From: Marinagarivorans algicola
Lineage (GTDB): Bacteria > Pseudomonadota > Gammaproteobacteria > Pseudomonadales > Cellvibrionaceae
Length of the DNA stretch: 64,000 bases
Assembly (NCBI RefSeq): GCF_001292705.1
Contig: NZ_LGAK01000027.1
Coordinates: 1 to 64,000 of the forward strand
Direction of reading: 5' to 3'
Position numbers and translations under genes: made by a program
The notes under the pieces: generated by a model
Databases searched by the model: none
What the model was told of the DNA's origin: nothing
What the model saw: the letters and a program-made list of their open reading frames with translations, nothing else
In this document: one piece after another, positions 8,916 to 17,577 of the stretch
Numbering within the stretch: the first letter of the stretch is position 1
How the letters are laid out: every line of letters starts with the position of its first letter

Positions 8916-11069
8916 TTATTTTTGTCTAATTTCAAAACATTGATGTATTTTACTATTACGCGCAAAGTCTTTATCGATCGTTTCGCGAGTAATATCTTTT
9001 ATCGTAAAATCACTCAATTCATCTATGGCTAACTTAAACGAGCGTAAATTGTTAGAAAAATATAAAACACCACCGGGTAGTAACACCTCCATGCAGCGCT
9101 TGATTAAAGCCACATGATCTCTCTGAATGTCTAATACGTCTTCCATACGCTTTGAGTTTGAAAAACTCGGTGGGTCAAGCATAATGACATCAAAACCTTC
9201 GCGGCAATTTGCCAGGTACTGACTGCAATCGCTTTGAACAAATTCATTAGTGGCAGTACTAATATGATTAAGGGCAAAGTTGCGCTCAGCCCAAGCTAAA
9301 TACGTTTTGCTCATGTCGACACTAACTGTTTTTTTAGCCCCCCCCAATGCCGCATGTACAGTCGCTGATGCGGTATAACAAAACAAATTTAAAAATCGCT
9401 TACCGTAAACTTCATTAGCCATTTTTAACCGTAGCGGTCGATGATCTAAAAACAAGCCGGTATCCAAATACTTGTGTAAATTGACCCATAATCTGGCATT
9501 GCCTTCTTGCACCTGTATATCTTGAGCGTCAGCGTCTTCAAATTTTTGATATTGCTTATCACCTTTATTACGTTCACGAGTTTTTATCGCGATATCATCA
9601 GGTGTTATCTCAAAGACCGCGCACACAGCAGACACAATTTCATTAAATCGGACGCGTGCCGCTTGAGGGTTCACTGTTTTTGGCGCGGCATATTCTTGCA
9701 AATGAATATGGCCTGCATACCAATCAATAGCCGCTGCATATTCAGGCATATCGGCATCATAAATGCGGTAGCAGTCAGTAGGGGTATTTTTAAGCCATGG
9801 CTTTAACGCTTTCATATTTTTGCGCAATCGATTGGCAATCATTGTGGCGCCGTCACTCAATTTAACAATAATAGGACGCTCATTGGTTGCTTCTCCTTTG
9901 CGCAGGGTGGCTTCGCTGGCATCTAATATTTTGAATTGTTGCAATTCACAAGCAATGGCACCGTTAAAGAGTTTATTCTTTTTACTTGCCCGCATACGCA
10001 TGTTTTGCGCAAGCTCGGGGTTACCGGTAAAAACCCCAATTGTCCAACCAGCAAAGTATTCTTTAGCCACTTGCGCCATTTGCAAGTAAGTCCCCTTAAG
10101 GGCTTCGATTTCTCCCAAACGCTCGCCATAGGGTGGGTTGGTTAATATTAAGCCCTTGGGCCACTCTGGGTCGCAACGCAGCTGACTCAACGCGTTATGC
10201 CCCACGCTAACGCAGTTTTGCAGACCTGCGCGTTCAATATTGTGGTTGGCCGAGCGCAGTACTGGTGGATGCATATCAAAGCCTATGATAGGCGGTAAAG
10301 GCTGAGTAATCGCTTGTTGCTGGTGCGCTTTCGCTTCTTTTAGCAAGGTCTCCCATTCGTAAACATTATGCACTTTGAAGTGCTCAAATGACCAATGTCC
10401 ACGGAACATGCCAGGGGCTATTTTTAATGCCATTAAAGCCGCTTCGGTTAAAAAAGTACCTGAACCACACATCGGGTCTATCAAGCTGCCCCCTGCTGCA
10501 GCCACGTCAGGCCAGCCCATCCGCAATAAAATTGCCGCCGCTAAGTTTTCTTTGAGCGGTGCAATACCTTGCTCTTGCCTGTAACCACGCTGATGCAAAC
10601 TTCCGCCCACAAAATCGAGTGCAATGGTCACAACCCCTTTGCTTAAGCGGGCATTGATACGAATATCTGGGTCTTGCTTGCTAACATTTGGACGTTCAAA
10701 ACCTTCGTCACGCCAATAATCAACAATGGCATCTTTGATGCGTAATGCACCGTATTGCGTGTTGTTAATCGCACGATTAGAGCCTGTAAAATCAACAGCA
10801 AAACTGCTGCTTTCACGAGTTAGACTACGCCAAGGAATATCTTTTACCACGTCGTACAGGTCATCGCCTGTCTCAATGGCTTCTTTGCTTAGGCACCATA
10901 ATAAGCGGTTAGCCAAACGCGAATTGAGCGCAATTTTATAACCCAGCTCTAAAGGCCCATCACAAGAAACGCCTGCAACAGTTGACTTACAATCTTGGCC
11001 TCCCAAGGCCATGATCTCTGTCAGTAATAAATCTTCGAAGCCCTTTGGGCAAGTGACAAAAAACTGCAT
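8916..11069 (-). CDS. rlmL: Bifunctional 23S rRNA methyltransferase RlmKL
   Basis: The fused enzyme makes m2G2445 (RlmL half) and m7G2069 (RlmK half) in 23S rRNA. The 717 residues show an N-terminal THUMP-containing region, the RlmL SAM site DPMCGSGTFL (near 198) with catalytic TNPPYGERL (near 310), and the RlmK half with FCYTASATVHAA (near 560) and LDPPSFSNSKRM (near 638). The length matches the E. coli fusion (702). It is transcribed toward uvrB and may share a transcript with it. Confidence 0.96.
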   Translation of the reverse strand: MQFFVTCPKGFEDLLLTEIMALGGQDCKSTVAGVSCDGPLELGYKIALNSRLANRLLWCLSKEAIETGDDLYDVVKDIPWRSLTRESSSFAVDFTGSNRAINNTQYGALRIKDAIVDYWRDEGFERPNVSKQDPDIRINARLSKGVVTIALDFVGGSLHQRGYRQEQGIAPLKENLAAAILLRMGWPDVAAAGGSLIDPMCGSGTFLTEAALMALKIAPGMFRGHWSFEHFKVHNVYEWETLLKEAKAHQQQAITQPLPPIIGFDMHPPVLRSANHNIERAGLQNCVSVGHNALSQLRCDPEWPKGLILTNPPYGERLGEIEALKGTYLQMAQVAKEYFAGWTIGVFTGNPELAQNMRMRASKKNKLFNGAIACELQQFKILDASEATLRKGEATNERPIIVKLSDGATMIANRLRKNMKALKPWLKNTPTDCYRIYDADMPEYAAAIDWYAGHIHLQEYAAPKTVNPQAARVRFNEIVSAVCAVFEITPDDIAIKTRERNKGDKQYQKFEDADAQDIQVQEGNARLWVNLHKYLDTGLFLDHRPLRLKMANEVYGKRFLNLFCYTASATVHAALGGAKKTVSVDMSKTYLAWAERNFALNHISTATNEFVQSDCSQYLANCREGFDVIMLDPPSFSNSKRMEDVLDIQRDHVALIKRCMEVLLPGGVLYFSNNLRSFKLAIDELSDFTIKDITRETIDKDFARNSKIHQCFEIRQK

Positions 11070-11498
11070 ATCGCTCTCTTTAATTAAAGTTCAACCTGTT
11101 TTTATAACAAGAAAGGCTTAAAACCCCCATTATTAGAAACAAATAGTCGTTCACTGTTATAAGAAAATTTGTTTTACTGAACATCCGCTTAAGCAGCGGC
11201 GCGTTTGTCACCTTAATGTAACCTTAGTGTATTAGGACACATAAGCTAACGTAGGCGTGCAAACGATTCTCTAACCTTTGATGTGAAACTAGTCTTCCAT
11301 TACTAGATTAACTGAACTAGTACGTAAACAAACTAGTCCCTGAATTCAGGTTACAAACATGGCGCAGGTCAGCACACTTGAGCAGGCTCAATAAAACCTA
11401 TAGCTAGCAACACAAACAGCAGCTAACATTTTGGGCGACATTGTAACGGCAACTGAGTAAGGGTTATAGCAAAAACACTTGAGAGGTATCTCTGATTT
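11070..11498. other. Intergenic region upstream of rlmL and rmf
   Basis: A divergent region of about 430 bases serving rlmL (minus) and rmf (plus). It contains four ACTAG hexamer-type motifs at 11288-11337. No gene was found. Confidence 0.6.
11288..11337. promoter_or_regulatory. Cluster of four ACTAG(T/A) motifs upstream of rmf
   Basis: ACTAGT occurs at 11288-11293, 11316-11321 and 11332-11337, with ACTAGA at 11302-11307; the spacings are 14, 14 and 16 bases. CTAG is usually a rare tetramer in enteric genomes, so four in 50 bases suggest a binding array. TrpR operators use ACTAGT with a two-base gap, which does not fit here. The function is unknown. Confidence 0.4.
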
Positions 11499-11702
11499 AT
11501 GAAAACACAAAAACGTAGTCACACAAATCGCGCTTTTACCAAAGGCTACCAAGCCGGTGTTGCTGGAAAATCATGGGGTAATTGCCCATTTGAGTCCGGT
11601 GAACCACGCGCTAATTGGATGGCCGGCTGGCGAGATGGCCGAGAAGACAACTGGAATGGCTTTGGCCCCGCAGCGCAAGCTCAGCGCTTAAGTAATATGT
11701 GA
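11499..11702 (+). CDS. rmf: Ribosome modulation factor RMF
   Basis: RMF dimerises 70S ribosomes into inactive 100S particles in stationary phase. The 67-residue basic protein shows the family pattern: basic N-terminus MKTQKR, RAFTKGYQAGVAGKS, then CPFESGEPRANWMAGWRDGRED. It matches E. coli RMF (55 residues) over the core, with a slightly longer C-terminus. AGAGGT lies upstream as ribosome binding site. It stands alone, with regulatory DNA on both sides. Confidence 0.93.
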   Translation: MKTQKRSHTNRAFTKGYQAGVAGKSWGNCPFESGEPRANWMAGWRDGREDNWNGFGPAAQAQRLSNM

Positions 11703-11828
11703 CTGACGCCCAGTGGGTAAAATCTCTTACTGTATCGTTTATGTAAATCACTGATTCGACGCAACTTACAGAGCACAATTTACAAGCCCTGATCAAGCAA
11801 TGACAGTCAGCATCTCAATATAGAGTGA

Positions 11829-11857
11829 TTGTAAGGGCACTGTAAAAAGCGTATACA
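11829..11857 (+). promoter_or_regulatory. Sigma-70 promoter of candidate RNA
   Basis: TTGTAA at 11829-11834 and TATACA at 11852-11857 are separated by exactly 17 bases. This is close to the sigma-70 consensus and predicts a start near 11863-11865. No coding sequence with a ribosome binding site follows. Confidence 0.6.
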
Positions 11858-11863
11858 ATGAGC

Positions 11864-12387
11864 CTGAAATTTGCTCATTTAACCTATAAAAGGGCGATTG
11901 CCCTTTACGGTGGCCTGCCAGAGCCAAAATCTGGCACAATGCGACAAATCAAATAAAGAAGTAAATAAACATTGATAATATGAGGAGGCGAGTAACGTTT
12001 ACCTATCGGCGCCGCAATACTCCGTGGTAAGCCAAGGCGTAAAAATCTACAAACCCATAATACGCCACAAGCAATGCATTATTTATGGTAACCATAAGCA
12101 CATCACGTGCGGAGTTAAGCTGCGTTAAAACAAACTGAGAGAGGATATTGCATTATTTCGGGATACATCCGCAAAGTACTGGACTTACAGTACTGAGCTT
12201 ACGTTAGTGTTTCTTGCTGCGTAAGATTAACACTTTAGCCATTCAATGCGAGGGTAGCTTATAAACAATTTACTGATACCCACATATTTACGCATACTCA
12301 TTGTGCGTTGACCACTCAGGCTTCGGCCATTCCAGTCGCTACAAAGAGCGGCAGCCCCTAAGGTTTATATGGCCTAGGGGCTTTTTA
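11864..12387 (+). ncRNA. Candidate structured non-coding RNA
   Basis: The unit runs from the promoter at 11829-11857 to an intrinsic terminator at 12353-12387, about 525 nt. Within it are a hairpin with arms GGGC/GCCC at 11892-11903, a hairpin TGCCAGA/TCTGGCA at 11916-11936, an almost loopless palindrome at 12083-12097 and a hairpin AGTACTG/CAGTACT at 12175-12194. There are five GGA trinucleotides (11984, 12111, 12143, 12161, 12181), the last at the top of the AGTACTG hairpin, which hints at CsrA/RsmA binding. I could not match it to tmRNA, RNase P RNA, 6S or SRP RNA. It may be one long RNA or a shorter one near the terminator. Confidence 0.4.
12353..12387 (+). terminator. Intrinsic terminator, plus strand
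   Basis: AGCCCCTA at 12353-12360 pairs with TAGGGGCT at 12375-12382 and is followed by TTTTAT. The T run lies only on the plus-strand side, so it ends a rightward transcript and does not serve pepP. Confidence 0.85.
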
Positions 12388-12433
12388 TTGCGCATACATA
12401 TTAGAGATCATTATTGTATAGCGCGCATCGGTA

Positions 12434-13756
12434 TTAACGAGATTTTTTGGCCATTAAGGCCTCGATAGCTTCGATTGTTTTTGGTACTGCATCGGTCATC
12501 ACTTGATTGCCTGTTGCGGTGATAAGAATATCATCTTCTATTCGAACACCAATACCTCGCCACTTAGCATCAACGCTTTCGTCGTCGGGTTGCACATAAA
12601 TGCCTGGTTCAATCGTCATTGTCATACCCTCTTCTAAGGTACGCCACTGACCATCAACCTTATAAGCGCCCACATCATGCACGTCTATACCCAAAAAGTG
12701 CCCAGCTCTGTGCATATAGAAGCGCTTATAAGCACCCGTATTTATCAGCTCTTGCACATCACCGTGTAATAAACCTAAGTCGACCAAACCTTGGGTAATC
12801 ACTTGCACGGTGGCTTCGTGAGGCTCATTCCAACGATGGCCGGGCTTCATAACATCGAGCGCTGCCAGTTGTGCATCCAACGTTAATTGATAGAGTGCCT
12901 TTTGTGGCTCACTGAATGTCCCATTCACTGGAAATGTACGGGTAATATCTGACGCGTAAAAATCAAGCTCACAGCCTGCATCAATTAATACTAAGTCGCC
13001 CTCTTTTAATACCTGATTATTTTCAGTGTAATGTAGGATACAGGCATTATGGCCACCACCAACAATGGTGTTATAAGCCGCTGAGCGAGCACCATTCATG
13101 GCAAAGTTGTGTAAAATTTCAGCCTCTAGTTGATACTCAAAAACACCCGCCTTACAGTATTCCATGGCCCGAATATGAGACTGCGCAGCCAATAAAGAAG
13201 ATGCCTTCATTAACGCGATTTCTTCTTCGCCCTTAATAAGACGCAAGCTGTGAATCAAAGCATCAATACTCGCAAACTCTGCTGGCGGTTGCGCACCAGC
13301 ACGCACTTTAGCACGTACTTGGTTCAGCCAACCTGTCATTTGCTCGTCAAAATTGGCATCCTCGCCAATCGGGAAATACATTTTATCGCGGCCATCAATC
13401 AGCTTAGGCAGTTCAACATCGACTTCGCCAATGGTAAAGCTTTGGTCGGCACCAAAATGTGTCTTTGCGCCTTCTGGGCCGGCCATTATGCCTTCCCAAA
13501 TTTCCATATTTTTATTGCGCTCGCGACAAAAAATAATGAATTCACCTTCTGGGCGGCCTGGCACCAACACCAAAAGCGCCTCCGGCTCTTCAAAGCCCGA
13601 TAAATAATAAAAATCACTACTTTGACGAAAGATATAATCAGTATCTCGACTGCGAACCTTAGCGCTGGCAGCAGGTATCACAGCAATACTGTTGGGCGCC
13701 ATCAGTGCCATTAGCTGGCTACGGTGTTGCGCTAATGCATGGGTCGAAAGAGTCAT
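12434..13756 (-). CDS. pepP: Xaa-Pro aminopeptidase PepP
   Basis: PepP removes an N-terminal residue preceding proline using a dinuclear metal centre. The 440 residues match E. coli PepP (441). The creatinase/prolidase fold ligands are visible: LIDAGCELDFYASDITRTF (two Asp), HRAGHFLGIDVHDVG (His), TIEPGIY (Glu) and RIEDD (Glu). GGAG five bases before the ATG supports the start. It follows ygfB by 52 bases, the conserved ygfB-pepP arrangement. The ubiH gene that often comes next is absent. Confidence 0.95.
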   Translation of the reverse strand: MTLSTHALAQHRSQLMALMAPNSIAVIPAASAKVRSRDTDYIFRQSSDFYYLSGFEEPEALLVLVPGRPEGEFIIFCRERNKNMEIWEGIMAGPEGAKTHFGADQSFTIGEVDVELPKLIDGRDKMYFPIGEDANFDEQMTGWLNQVRAKVRAGAQPPAEFASIDALIHSLRLIKGEEEIALMKASSLLAAQSHIRAMEYCKAGVFEYQLEAEILHNFAMNGARSAAYNTIVGGGHNACILHYTENNQVLKEGDLVLIDAGCELDFYASDITRTFPVNGTFSEPQKALYQLTLDAQLAALDVMKPGHRWNEPHEATVQVITQGLVDLGLLHGDVQELINTGAYKRFYMHRAGHFLGIDVHDVGAYKVDGQWRTLEEGMTMTIEPGIYVQPDDESVDAKWRGIGVRIEDDILITATGNQVMTDAVPKTIEAIEALMAKKSR

Positions 13757-13808
13757 AAATTCTCCAAAACAAAAGGGGTTTAATCGTAATTAGGGTTATT
13801 GAGACGAC

Positions 13809-14381
13809 TTAGTGAATATCACTGCTTTGATCTGCAGAGTCACGTGATGAGTTATGCTGAAACAAATATAAGGCGGCAATACGAACAAATTCACACAGCT
13901 CGGTATAGAGTGTTTCGTTTTCTTCAGTGTCTTCTAAGTCGGCATCTATTTGTGCGACTTCGGCGAGGCTCGTCAACATATCGGTACCATCTTCATCTAA
14001 CTGTTGTGCATCGCAACCTGAGATCCCAAAGCCCATTAAAAAGCTTTGGCACCAAGCGCCTAAGGCTTCAGTTCTTTGCCCCATCGATACGGCATCATCA
14101 GGGAGTAGAAGTTTGTACCCGTAATTGCTGTCTTTTAGCGCCTGCTTGGCAATAATGGCATACGCACCTATCGCCTCTTTGTCTTCTAAGGTGCTTAAAG
14201 GCTCAGGAAGATCCATAAATTCCGTCGCGCAAGCAAGCCATTTATTGGTATCTAAAGGGTCTCCTCCAGCTAATAAACCGGTGACAAAACCTTGTAAATC
14301 GGCGGGAGTGTTAATCGCCCCTAGACGATATAAAAAGTCACTCCAGTGCTCCCAAGAATAAATAGCAGTAATATCGGTCAT
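13809..14381 (-). CDS. ygfB: UPF0149 family protein YgfB
   Basis: A 190-residue acidic protein of the YgfB/YecA (UPF0149) family. The landmarks are LHGFVTGLLAGGD-like text (LQGFVTGLLAGGDP), a central WCQSFLMGFG and a C-terminal LCEFVRIAALYLF. The molecular role is not firmly established. I place the start at 14381 (MTDITAIYSW) because GGAG sits six bases upstream; a GTG four codons earlier is possible. It is cotranscribed with pepP. Confidence 0.9.
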   Translation of the reverse strand: MTDITAIYSWEHWSDFLYRLGAINTPADLQGFVTGLLAGGDPLDTNKWLACATEFMDLPEPLSTLEDKEAIGAYAIIAKQALKDSNYGYKLLLPDDAVSMGQRTEALGAWCQSFLMGFGISGCDAQQLDEDGTDMLTSLAEVAQIDADLEDTEENETLYTELCEFVRIAALYLFQHNSSRDSADQSSDIH

Positions 14382-14578
14382 TTTTTGCTCCACTTTTGGC
14401 CCAATCGGCGTGCTGTACTGGGCGATAATTGCTCATTTTAAAAAAGTGTGCATGCTAACACGGGTATGCGATGCGATGCGCTAGCAATATGACAGTCAAT
14501 CAACGACAATGTCTTTGGTCATTACATAGGCTCGACGAGTGTAGCTATGTAAGGCATAACGACACGGAGGCTTTACCT

Positions 14579-14803
14579 GTGCAACCATCTCCTAAGCAAG
14601 CATTAAGCGAACACGATGATATTATGCGCTCACTCGAAGCAAAGCTTGATGCTCTGATCGCCTACACACATACATTGGAGCGTCGCAATACATTACTGGA
14701 GCAGCAGCTTGAGCAATCACAAAAACGCATTCATGTTATTGAATCACAAAGAGCAAAGCTAAGTGAGCAATTGATGATGCTAGCAATTTCGCTAGAAAGC
14801 TAA
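14579..14803 (+). CDS. ZapB-like small coiled-coil protein (TIGR02449 type)
   Basis: A short protein of 74 residues built almost entirely of a coiled coil (LEAKLDALIAYTHTLERRN and following heptads). Its position just before zapA matches the TIGR02449 family found there in many gammaproteobacteria, thought to help ZapA and FtsZ. The start is a GTG at 14579 with GGAGG eight bases upstream; the longer frame from 14471 has no such signal. The gap to zapA is 43 bases. Confidence 0.8.
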   Translation: MQPSPKQALSEHDDIMRSLEAKLDALIAYTHTLERRNTLLEQQLEQSQKRIHVIESQRAKLSEQLMMLAISLES

Positions 14804-14846
14804 AGCATCTCAAAGCATCAACACTACCGAATAAATGGCTGATTAG

Positions 14847-15161
14847 ATGACACTAGACCCTATGCGCGCCCAAAAAGTACCCGTCAGTATACTGGGGCGC
14901 GAATTTGCTGTGGCTTGTACACCCAATGAGAAAGCCGCATTACAGCATGCGGCCAAAACTTTAGACGAGCGCCTAAAAACACTACGCAGCCAAGGTAGTG
15001 GAGCTGCGTGCAATTTTGATCAATTATTGGTCGTGGTTGCATTAAATTTATGCAACGAGCTCAACGTCAGTAATGCCCGCAGTGGCGAAACAACTCAACC
15101 ACTACCAGGGCATAAACTTCAAGCACTTATGGATAAAATTGATAGCGCCCTTAACCCATAA
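14847..15161 (+). CDS. zapA: Cell division protein ZapA
   Basis: ZapA binds and cross-links FtsZ filaments at the division ring. The 104 residues show the family start PVSILGREFAVACTPNEKAALQHAAKTLDERL and the helical DQLLVVVALNLCNEL region. A Met five codons in (14862) could be the real start. In many relatives 6S RNA lies directly after zapA. Here only 75 bases separate it from the convergent flavin reductase gene, so no 6S RNA fits. Confidence 0.9.
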   Translation: MTLDPMRAQKVPVSILGREFAVACTPNEKAALQHAAKTLDERLKTLRSQGSGAACNFDQLLVVVALNLCNELNVSNARSGETTQPLPGHKLQALMDKIDSALNP

Positions 15162-15236
15162 CCCACATCCGATAACTTATCCCTGATAACTTATCCCATA
15201 AGATCTGGCTGGATATTGCGTGATAAACACAAGTGC

Positions 15237-15746
15237 TTACAGCGCAATATTTAAACGCTGATACCCTCCATTCCAATAACACAGAGGTAAGGTACTTTGT
15301 GCATTGAAATGCACAGCAATGATTTCGCCGACTACAATATTATGCGTCCCTTGAGGCACGCTATTGACGACCCTACACTCAAAACTCACTGATGCTGACG
15401 TTAAGCGCGGGGTTCCCTGTATATCCCATGAGGCATCATCAAAGCGCTTATCTTGCTCAGCGGGATTGGCGCAGGCATTAGATAGGCTTTGTTGTTGCTC
15501 GGTCAGTAAATTGGCGCAAAACAGAGTCTCGGTGGTGAGCATACCGGCCATTCGCGCACTTTTATTCACGCACACCAGTAATGAAGGCGGGTTGTCAGTC
15601 ACCGAGGTGAGTGATGATGCCGTCATCGCATGGGGTAAACCGCTAGTATCCTTGGTACTAATAACAGCCACACCACTGGCCCATTGGCGCATCCCCTTTT
15701 TCATCGCGTCCGCTAAATCCATTGGCACGGGTACAACATCTGACAT
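15237..15746 (-). CDS. Flavin reductase-like FMN-binding protein
   Basis: A 169-residue protein of the flavin reductase (HpaC/split-barrel) family, which supplies reduced flavin to a partner monooxygenase. Visible features are WASGVAVISTKD, the flavin-binding segment HAMTASSLTSVTDNPPSLLVCVN and a C-terminal HNIVVGEI. No partner oxygenase is nearby, so the substrate pathway is unknown. It is divergent from hemN and shares its upstream region. Confidence 0.88.
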   Translation of the reverse strand: MSDVVPVPMDLADAMKKGMRQWASGVAVISTKDTSGLPHAMTASSLTSVTDNPPSLLVCVNKSARMAGMLTTETLFCANLLTEQQQSLSNACANPAEQDKRFDDASWDIQGTPRLTSASVSFECRVVNSVPQGTHNIVVGEIIAVHFNAQSTLPLCYWNGGYQRLNIAL

Positions 15747-15866
15747 AACTCAACCTTAAATAGACAAAACATTCATTATACACATCACACCTAAAAGACA
15801 ATGCTAATAAACAAGCCTAGCGCTTTCTAACCTATTCGTCCGCAATAAAGGTGACTATTTTTCTAT

Positions 15867-15880
15867 TTGATTAAGATCAA
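15867..15880. promoter_or_regulatory. FNR/Anr box upstream of hemN
   Basis: TTGATTAAGATCAA is a perfect match to the FNR/Anr palindrome TTGAT-N4-ATCAA. Its centre lies about 40 bases before the start predicted from the TATAAT at 15902-15907. That is the position expected for a class II activator site, fitting oxygen-responsive control of hemN. Confidence 0.85.
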
Positions 15881-15901
15881 AGCCCCTCAGTATGGGCGCT
15901 C

Positions 15902-15907
15902 TATAAT
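15902..15907 (+). promoter_or_regulatory. hemN: -10 element of hemN promoter
   Basis: A perfect TATAAT with the FNR box in place of a -35 element. The predicted start is near 15914, leaving a leader of about 110 bases before the hemN ATG. Confidence 0.7.
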
Positions 15908-16021
15908 CTTCGGCCCCATGTACTGCTATACCCAAAACCACACACGGCTATGTCTATGTGCTAATCATATGCATACAGTTACCGTGTTTTGCAGTCACTA
16001 CCTTTACTGACAGGGCTAACC

Positions 16022-17476
16022 ATGACGCGCACTATTGATACCGCAAAACTCAAAGAATTAGACGGTAGCGTCTTTCAATACAACCGCTCAAACCACCCTG
16101 CACCGCTTTGGGATGATAGCTTAATTCGTCGACATGATTTAACCGGGCCACGCTACACCTCGTACCCTACAGCGCCACAATTTAGCGACGACTTCACTGA
16201 ACAAAACTGGCAAAGCGCAATGATGCGAAGCAACGCAAAGGGCAACCCATTAAGTCTTTATGTTCACATTCCTTTTTGCGACACTGTTTGCTACTACTGC
16301 GGTTGCAATAAAATCATCACCGCCGACAAGAAGCGTGCCGAGCCTTATTTAAACGCGCTGCAGACCGAAATCGATATGCAAGCGGCTTGGGTCGATACAC
16401 GCCGCCCCTTACTACAATTGCATTTAGGTGGTGGGACCCCAACATATATTAGTGACGACCAGCTCAAAGCATTAATCCGTAAAATACAGCAGCATTTTCA
16501 TTGGCAAAGTGATGACTCAGGTGAATACTCCATAGAAATTCACCCACAAACCGTAACACCCGAGCGTTTAGGCTTTTTGCGAGAGCTGGGCTTTAACCGA
16601 TTAAGCCTAGGCGTCCAAGACTTTAACCCACGCGTGCAAAGGGCGGTTAATCGATTTAACAGTGAGCAAGAAGTTAAAGACTTAATCATTGCCGCACGCC
16701 ACTATCAGTATAAAGCCATTAGCTTAGATTTGATTTACGGCTTACCCCATCAAACGTGCGATAGCTTTGCCACCACCTTAGATCAAGTGATAGCACTACG
16801 CCCTGATCGCTTATCATTGTTTAATTATGCGCACATGCCTGAGCTCTTTAAAGTGCAGAAACAAATCGATGCTCAAACACTTCCTGAGCCCCAAGATAAA
16901 CTGACAATGCTTCATGACTCGATCATACAATTAACACGTGCCGGTTATATCTATATTGGCATGGATCATTTTGCACTACCCGATGACGAACTTGCCATTT
17001 TGCAAAAGCAAGGCGCATTACATCGCAATTTTCAGGGTTATGCCACGCATGGAAACTGCGATTTAATGGCCTTTGGTGTATCGGCAATTAATGCGCTGGA
17101 CAATACCTTTGCTCAAAATCATAAAGCGATAGCACCTTATATTGCAGCCATTAACTCCCAGCAATTACCGATTCACCGAGGCTTAACACTCAGTGATGAC
17201 GACCTGCTCCGAAAAGCTGTCATCAATCAACTGATTTGCCATTTCACCCTCGATTACGCAACTATTGAAAAGAAATTCTCTATCCACTTTGCGAGCTATT
17301 TTGCGCCTGAGTTGGAGACCCTTAAGCATCTGGCTGACGATCACTTACTGGACATGCAAGCCTATGGATTTACCGTAAAAGCCACTGGACGGTTACTTAT
17401 TCGACGTATTTGTATGGTATTTGACCGCTATCTTCAAGCCAATATTAACGGATCAAGGTATTCACGCATTATTTAA
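16022..17476 (+). CDS. hemN: Oxygen-independent coproporphyrinogen III oxidase HemN
   Basis: HemN is the radical-SAM enzyme that decarboxylates coproporphyrinogen III to protoporphyrinogen IX without oxygen in heme synthesis. The 484 residues carry the iron-sulfur signature PFCDTVCYYCGCNK (CxxxCxxCxC) and the SAM-binding HLGGGTPTYI; the C-terminal HemN domain contains YATHGNCDLMAFG. The ATG at 16022 has AGGG seven bases upstream; a start 11 codons earlier is less likely. The FNR box upstream suggests low-oxygen induction, as known for hemN in Pseudomonas. Confidence 0.95.
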   Translation: MTRTIDTAKLKELDGSVFQYNRSNHPAPLWDDSLIRRHDLTGPRYTSYPTAPQFSDDFTEQNWQSAMMRSNAKGNPLSLYVHIPFCDTVCYYCGCNKIITADKKRAEPYLNALQTEIDMQAAWVDTRRPLLQLHLGGGTPTYISDDQLKALIRKIQQHFHWQSDDSGEYSIEIHPQTVTPERLGFLRELGFNRLSLGVQDFNPRVQRAVNRFNSEQEVKDLIIAARHYQYKAISLDLIYGLPHQTCDSFATTLDQVIALRPDRLSLFNYAHMPELFKVQKQIDAQTLPEPQDKLTMLHDSIIQLTRAGYIYIGMDHFALPDDELAILQKQGALHRNFQGYATHGNCDLMAFGVSAINALDNTFAQNHKAIAPYIAAINSQQLPIHRGLTLSDDDLLRKAVINQLICHFTLDYATIEKKFSIHFASYFAPELETLKHLADDHLLDMQAYGFTVKATGRLLIRRICMVFDRYLQANINGSRYSRII

Positions 17477-17577
17477 TATCACTACGAGCAGGTTTCGTCG
17501 CTGGTGGCGCATTCATTTGGCGTTAATTTATAAACGCTTAGACTCAACGCTTACCAGTTAAAAGAAAAGAGTCTGCC

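Larger units (their letters stand above)
11703..12433. other. Long gene-free region between rmf and pepP
   Basis: No protein gene is convincing in these 730 bases. They hold a good plus-strand promoter (11829-11857), several hairpins and a strong plus-strand terminator (12353-12387), described separately as a candidate RNA gene. Confidence 0.6.

Noticed and set aside
11859-11957. 33-codon frame MSLKFAHLTYKR after the candidate RNA promoter
   Set aside because: Its ATG lies upstream of the predicted transcription start and has no ribosome binding site.
15162-15236. 6S RNA next to zapA
   Set aside because: The gap after zapA is only about 75 bases, too short for 6S RNA.
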